From: Strigamia acuminata
Lineage: Eukaryota > Arthropoda > Chilopoda > Geophilomorpha > Linotaeniidae
DNA: 64,000 nucleotides
Assembly: GCA_949358305.1 (NCBI GenBank)
Contig: OX442320.1
Span: 498,501-562,500 of the forward strand
Reading direction: 5' to 3'
The position numbers and the translations under genes were made by a program. The notes under the pieces were generated by a model. It saw nothing but the letters and a program-made list of their open reading frames with translations, did not search any database and was not told the origin of the DNA. This document shows, in pieces, positions 60,801 through 64,000 of this stretch; position 1 is the stretch's first letter; every line of letters begins with the position of its first letter.

Positions 60801-62744
60801 AAACACTATTTCTGAACATTCAGAGACATTGGACTTGTGGTGTTTGTGCTAAGTCAACCGTGATGAGATCAAAAGTCTATTCTCCCAAATCATTGCTTGG
60901 ATGTTTCTAAAACTTACATTGGAGCCTTCTACAAAGGTTTAAACACTATTTCTGAACATTCAGAGACATTGGTCTTGTGGCGTTTGTGCTAAGTCAACTG
61001 TGATGAGATCAAAAGTCTATTCTCCCAAATCATTGCTTGGATGTTTCTAAAACTTACATTGGAGCCTTCTACTAAGGTTTAAACACTATTTCTGAACATT
61101 CAGAGACATTGGTCTTGTGGTGTTTGTGCTAAGTCAACTATGATGAGATCAAAAGTCTATTCTCCCAAATGATTGCTTGGATGTTTCTAAAACTTACATT
61201 GGAGCCTTCTACTAAGGTTTAAACACTATTTCTGAACATTCAGAGACATTGGTCTTGTGGTGTTTGTGCTAAGTTAACTGTGATGAGATCAAAAGTCTAT
61301 TCTCGCAAATCATTGCTTGGATGTTGCTAAAACTTCCCTTGAAGTCTTCTACTAAGGTTTAAACACTATTTCTGAACATTCAGAGACATTGGTCTTGTGG
61401 CGTTTGTGCTAAGTCAACTGCGATGTGAAATGAGCTCAAAATTTTTTTTTCAAAATTTATTGCTTGGATGTTGCTAAAACTTTCATTGGAGCCTTCTACT
61501 AAGGTTTAAACACTATTTCTGAACATTCAGAGACATTGGTCTTGTGGTGTTTGTGCTAAGTCAACTGTGATGAGATCAAAAGTCTATTCTCCCAAATCAT
61601 TGCTTGGATGTTTCTAAAACTTACATTGGAGCCTTCTACTAAGGTTTAAACACTATTTCTGAACATTCAGAGACATTGGTCTTGTGGTGTTTGTGCTAAG
61701 TCAACTATGATGAGATCAAAAGTCTATTCTCCCAAATCATTGCTTGGATGTTTCTAAAACTTACATTGGAGCCTTCTACTAAGGTTTAAACACTATTTCT
61801 GAACATTCAGAGACATTGGTCTTGTGGTGTTTGTGCTAAGTCAACTGTGATGAGATCAAAAGTCTATTCTCTCAAATCATTGCTTGGATGTTTCTAAAAC
61901 TTACATTGGAGCCTTCTACTAAGGTTTAAACACTATTTCTGAACATTCAGAGACATTGATCTTGTGGTCTTTGTGCTAAGTCAACTGCAATGTGAAATAA
62001 GCTCAAAATTTTTTTTTCAAAATTTATTGCTTGGATGTTGCTAAAACTTACATTGAAGGCTTCTACTAAGGTTTAAACACTATTTCTGAACATTCAGAGA
62101 CATTGGACTTGTGGTGTTTGTGCTAAGTCAACCGTGATGAGATCAAAAGTCTATTCTCCCAAATCATTGCTTGGATGTTTCTAAAACTTACATTGGAGCC
62201 TTCTACTAAGGTTTAAACACTATTTCTGAACATTCAGAGACATTGGTCTTGTGGTGTTTGTGCTAAGTCAACTGTGATGAGATCAAAAGTCTATTCTCCC
62301 AAATCATTGCTTGGATGTTTCTAAAACTTACATTGGAGCCTTCTACTAAGGTTTAAACACTATTTCTGAACATTCAGAGACATTGGTCTTGTGGTGTTTG
62401 TGCTAAGTCAACTATGATGAGATCAAAAGTCTATTCTCCCAAATGATTGCTTGGATGTTTCTAAAACTTACATTGGAGCCTTCTACTAAGGTTTAAACAC
62501 TATTTCTGAACATTCAGAGACATTGGTCTTGTGGTGTTTGTGCTAAGTCAACTATGATGAGATCAAAAGTCTATTCTCCCAAATCATTGCTTGGATGTTT
62601 CTAAAACTTACATTGGAGCCTTCTACTAAGGTTTAAACACTATTTCTGAACATTCAGAGACATTGATCTTGTGGTCTTTGTGCTAAGTCAACTGCAATGT
62701 GAAATAAGCTCAAAATTTTTTTTTCAAAATTTATTGCTTGGATG
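57885..62744. repeat. Satellite block 4 (about 34 monomers)
   Basis: The longest uninterrupted satellite stretch. By the first bases after CTAAGT, monomers fall into classes: CAACTGTG, CAACTATG, CAACCGTG, TAACTGTG with CTCGCAAATC, and the 147-bp CAACTGC(A/G)ATGTG types. Class order is not random: CAATGTG units are preceded by a GATCTTGTGGTCTTTG unit and followed by a CAACCGTG unit at about 58727, 60712, 61985. It ends in GATG before the next LTR. Confidence 0.96.
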
Positions 62745-64000
62745 TGTTGCAAACAGACATGTCGAACTCGGAAGTCGCGTGGTACATTCATAGGCAACTG
62801 TCCTGTTGCGCATCCATGATCGTATAGTAGAAATTCCAGCAGCAGAAAGCGTTAGGCCTAGCATTAGGCCTAGTTCTCAAACAGTAGATCAAATGGGAAA
62901 AACATCTCAGCTAATGGGCAAGAAAATGTGTCTTCAAGGAGGAGGAGAGTCAGCTTGGCTCTCTACTCACTCATTCTCTGGGAACTCATTTCAGAAATAA
63001 TCCAAAGGAAGAACATCAAAGAAAGATAAAAGAATAACAACTTATTTATTCTAAATCAACCATAACAAGCTTCTTCTAGCAACAGCTAGTAACAACAGCA
63101 ACAACAACTAAGCCTAGCAACAACAAGCGCCTAGCAACCGTGAACAATGGCGCTAAAATAGGCTTATTTACAAGCGACAATTACTCATTATAAATAACTT
63201 ATTGCCTCCAAAGAGGGCGCTACGTGTCTCAAACTTAACCCTTTTACATCAAATTGATAACAAGTAATAAAAGCTTAATCTTAACATCTATTAGAGGCAT
63301 AAAATACATAAATAAACAAGTATTAACAATTCCCATTCTTACTTTCAGAGGAAAGCCAACTTTCCTTTTCAAAGACAAAAGCCAACCGCTCATCATGCAA
63401 GATGGCGGCACAGCAACTTGCTAACAGCTGTGCAGGCGAACAGGAGCGAGCCAGACAGACTTCCATAGCCGCCCTTGACCAGACATCGACGCAAGGACCT
63501 TCCAAACAGCGTGGGGACTCGAACGAGAGTCCAAACCAAGGCGTATCGACGCCGCTCTAGACACACACGCGGATCCGATGCGTCCAAATGCCGTCAACTG
63601 TCACGGGAGCTTTACGCCGCTCGCCACCTGCTGCCTCACGTCTTGGAAAGTCGCTGACCCCCTAAAACATCAAGCAAAAGGTAAACAACAATCAAATAAA
63701 ATATGCCTATCTCAAAACAACTCTAATAATTCTTAAACTAATACACAGAATTACTAAACCACTAAAACGATCACATCAAAACGACCACAAGTGACCGACA
63801 ACACATCTCCCGACCAATCCAGGTGCGACTGGCAGCATGACGACCGTCAAGGACATCACCAAACAAGACCGCTGGTCAGCCAAACAACCGGACATCTCAG
63901 ATATGTCTCCAACTTGTGTCAAAAACTAAAAAGCAAATTAAAAAGTCAAATCTTCTTTTCAGAAGCCAAAACGTGGAAAACTTCTAAATCTTTTTGTTGC
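62745..64000 (-). repeat. BEL-2-family LTR, running off the window (1,256 of 1,272 bp)
   Basis: Begins TGTTGCAAACAGACATG in satellite and matches 26302-27557 without net length change, sharing some base states with the 57281-57884 remnant (e.g. AAGGACCTTCC). The last 16 bases and anything beyond are outside the window, so it may be a solo LTR or the 3' LTR of another minus-strand element. Confidence 0.92.

Noticed and set aside
57885-62744. Regular repeats resembling a CRISPR array
   Set aside because: The whole 140-147 bp unit repeats head to tail with no unique spacers, in eukaryotic DNA. It is a satellite.
1-64000. Host genes, tRNA or rRNA genes
   Set aside because: The only tRNA-like matches are retroelement primer sites (14167-14184, 33791-33808). 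No complete cloverleaf or rRNA sequence was recognised.

Overview
The window is a eukaryotic, repeat-only locus. I see no host gene, no rRNA or tRNA gene and no prokaryotic signature. BEL/Pao, Ty3/gypsy and PIF/Harbinger elements, an AT-rich background, spliceosomal introns and a tandem satellite point to a metazoan, most likely an arthropod; the species cannot be read from the sequence. The substrate is a satellite of about 140-bp monomers (with a 147-bp variant), visible at 6541-7051, 16100-17864, 24032-26301 and 57885-62744. Everything else is a mobile element that inserted into this array or into another element.

Layout: (1) 1-6540, 5' part of a minus-strand BEL/Pao element (family BEL-1, copy A) with a broken polyprotein and a 618-bp tandem duplication. 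(2) 7052-16099, a 9.05-kb minus-strand LTR element with 1,913-bp LTRs, a tRNA-Gln-type primer site, no pol genes, one unfamiliar ORF and an array of short hairpins. (3) 17865-24031, a complete plus-strand BEL/Pao element with 958-bp LTRs. Its single ORF runs Gag, aspartic protease and then a TK1-type thymidine kinase in place of reverse transcriptase, RNase H and integrase. This is the most unusual object in the window. (4) 26302-57884, a minus-strand BEL/Pao element (BEL-2) split by three nested insertions: an apparently complete PIF/Harbinger transposon (28820-31994), an apparently complete gypsy element with a third, spliced ORF (32967-45832), and a BEL-1 copy B (48754-57284) with an intact 1,746-residue polyprotein but a truncated 5' LTR. 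(5) 62745-64000, a second BEL-2-family LTR running off the window.

Insertion boundaries are well defined. Target duplications are GGTT for the hairpin element, CAAC for the kinase element, GTTA for BEL-2 and AACT for gypsy; the Harbinger gives TCA/TAA. Paired LTRs look nearly identical in the kinase, gypsy and hairpin elements, so those insertions are recent. BEL-2 LTRs differ more, in line with BEL-2 being the host of the nested insertions.

How the parts may work together (inference): the kinase element has no polymerase or integrase, but its LTR ends, primer-site motif and pre-LTR motif resemble those of BEL-1 and BEL-2, so a BEL-1-like polyprotein could mobilise it in trans.
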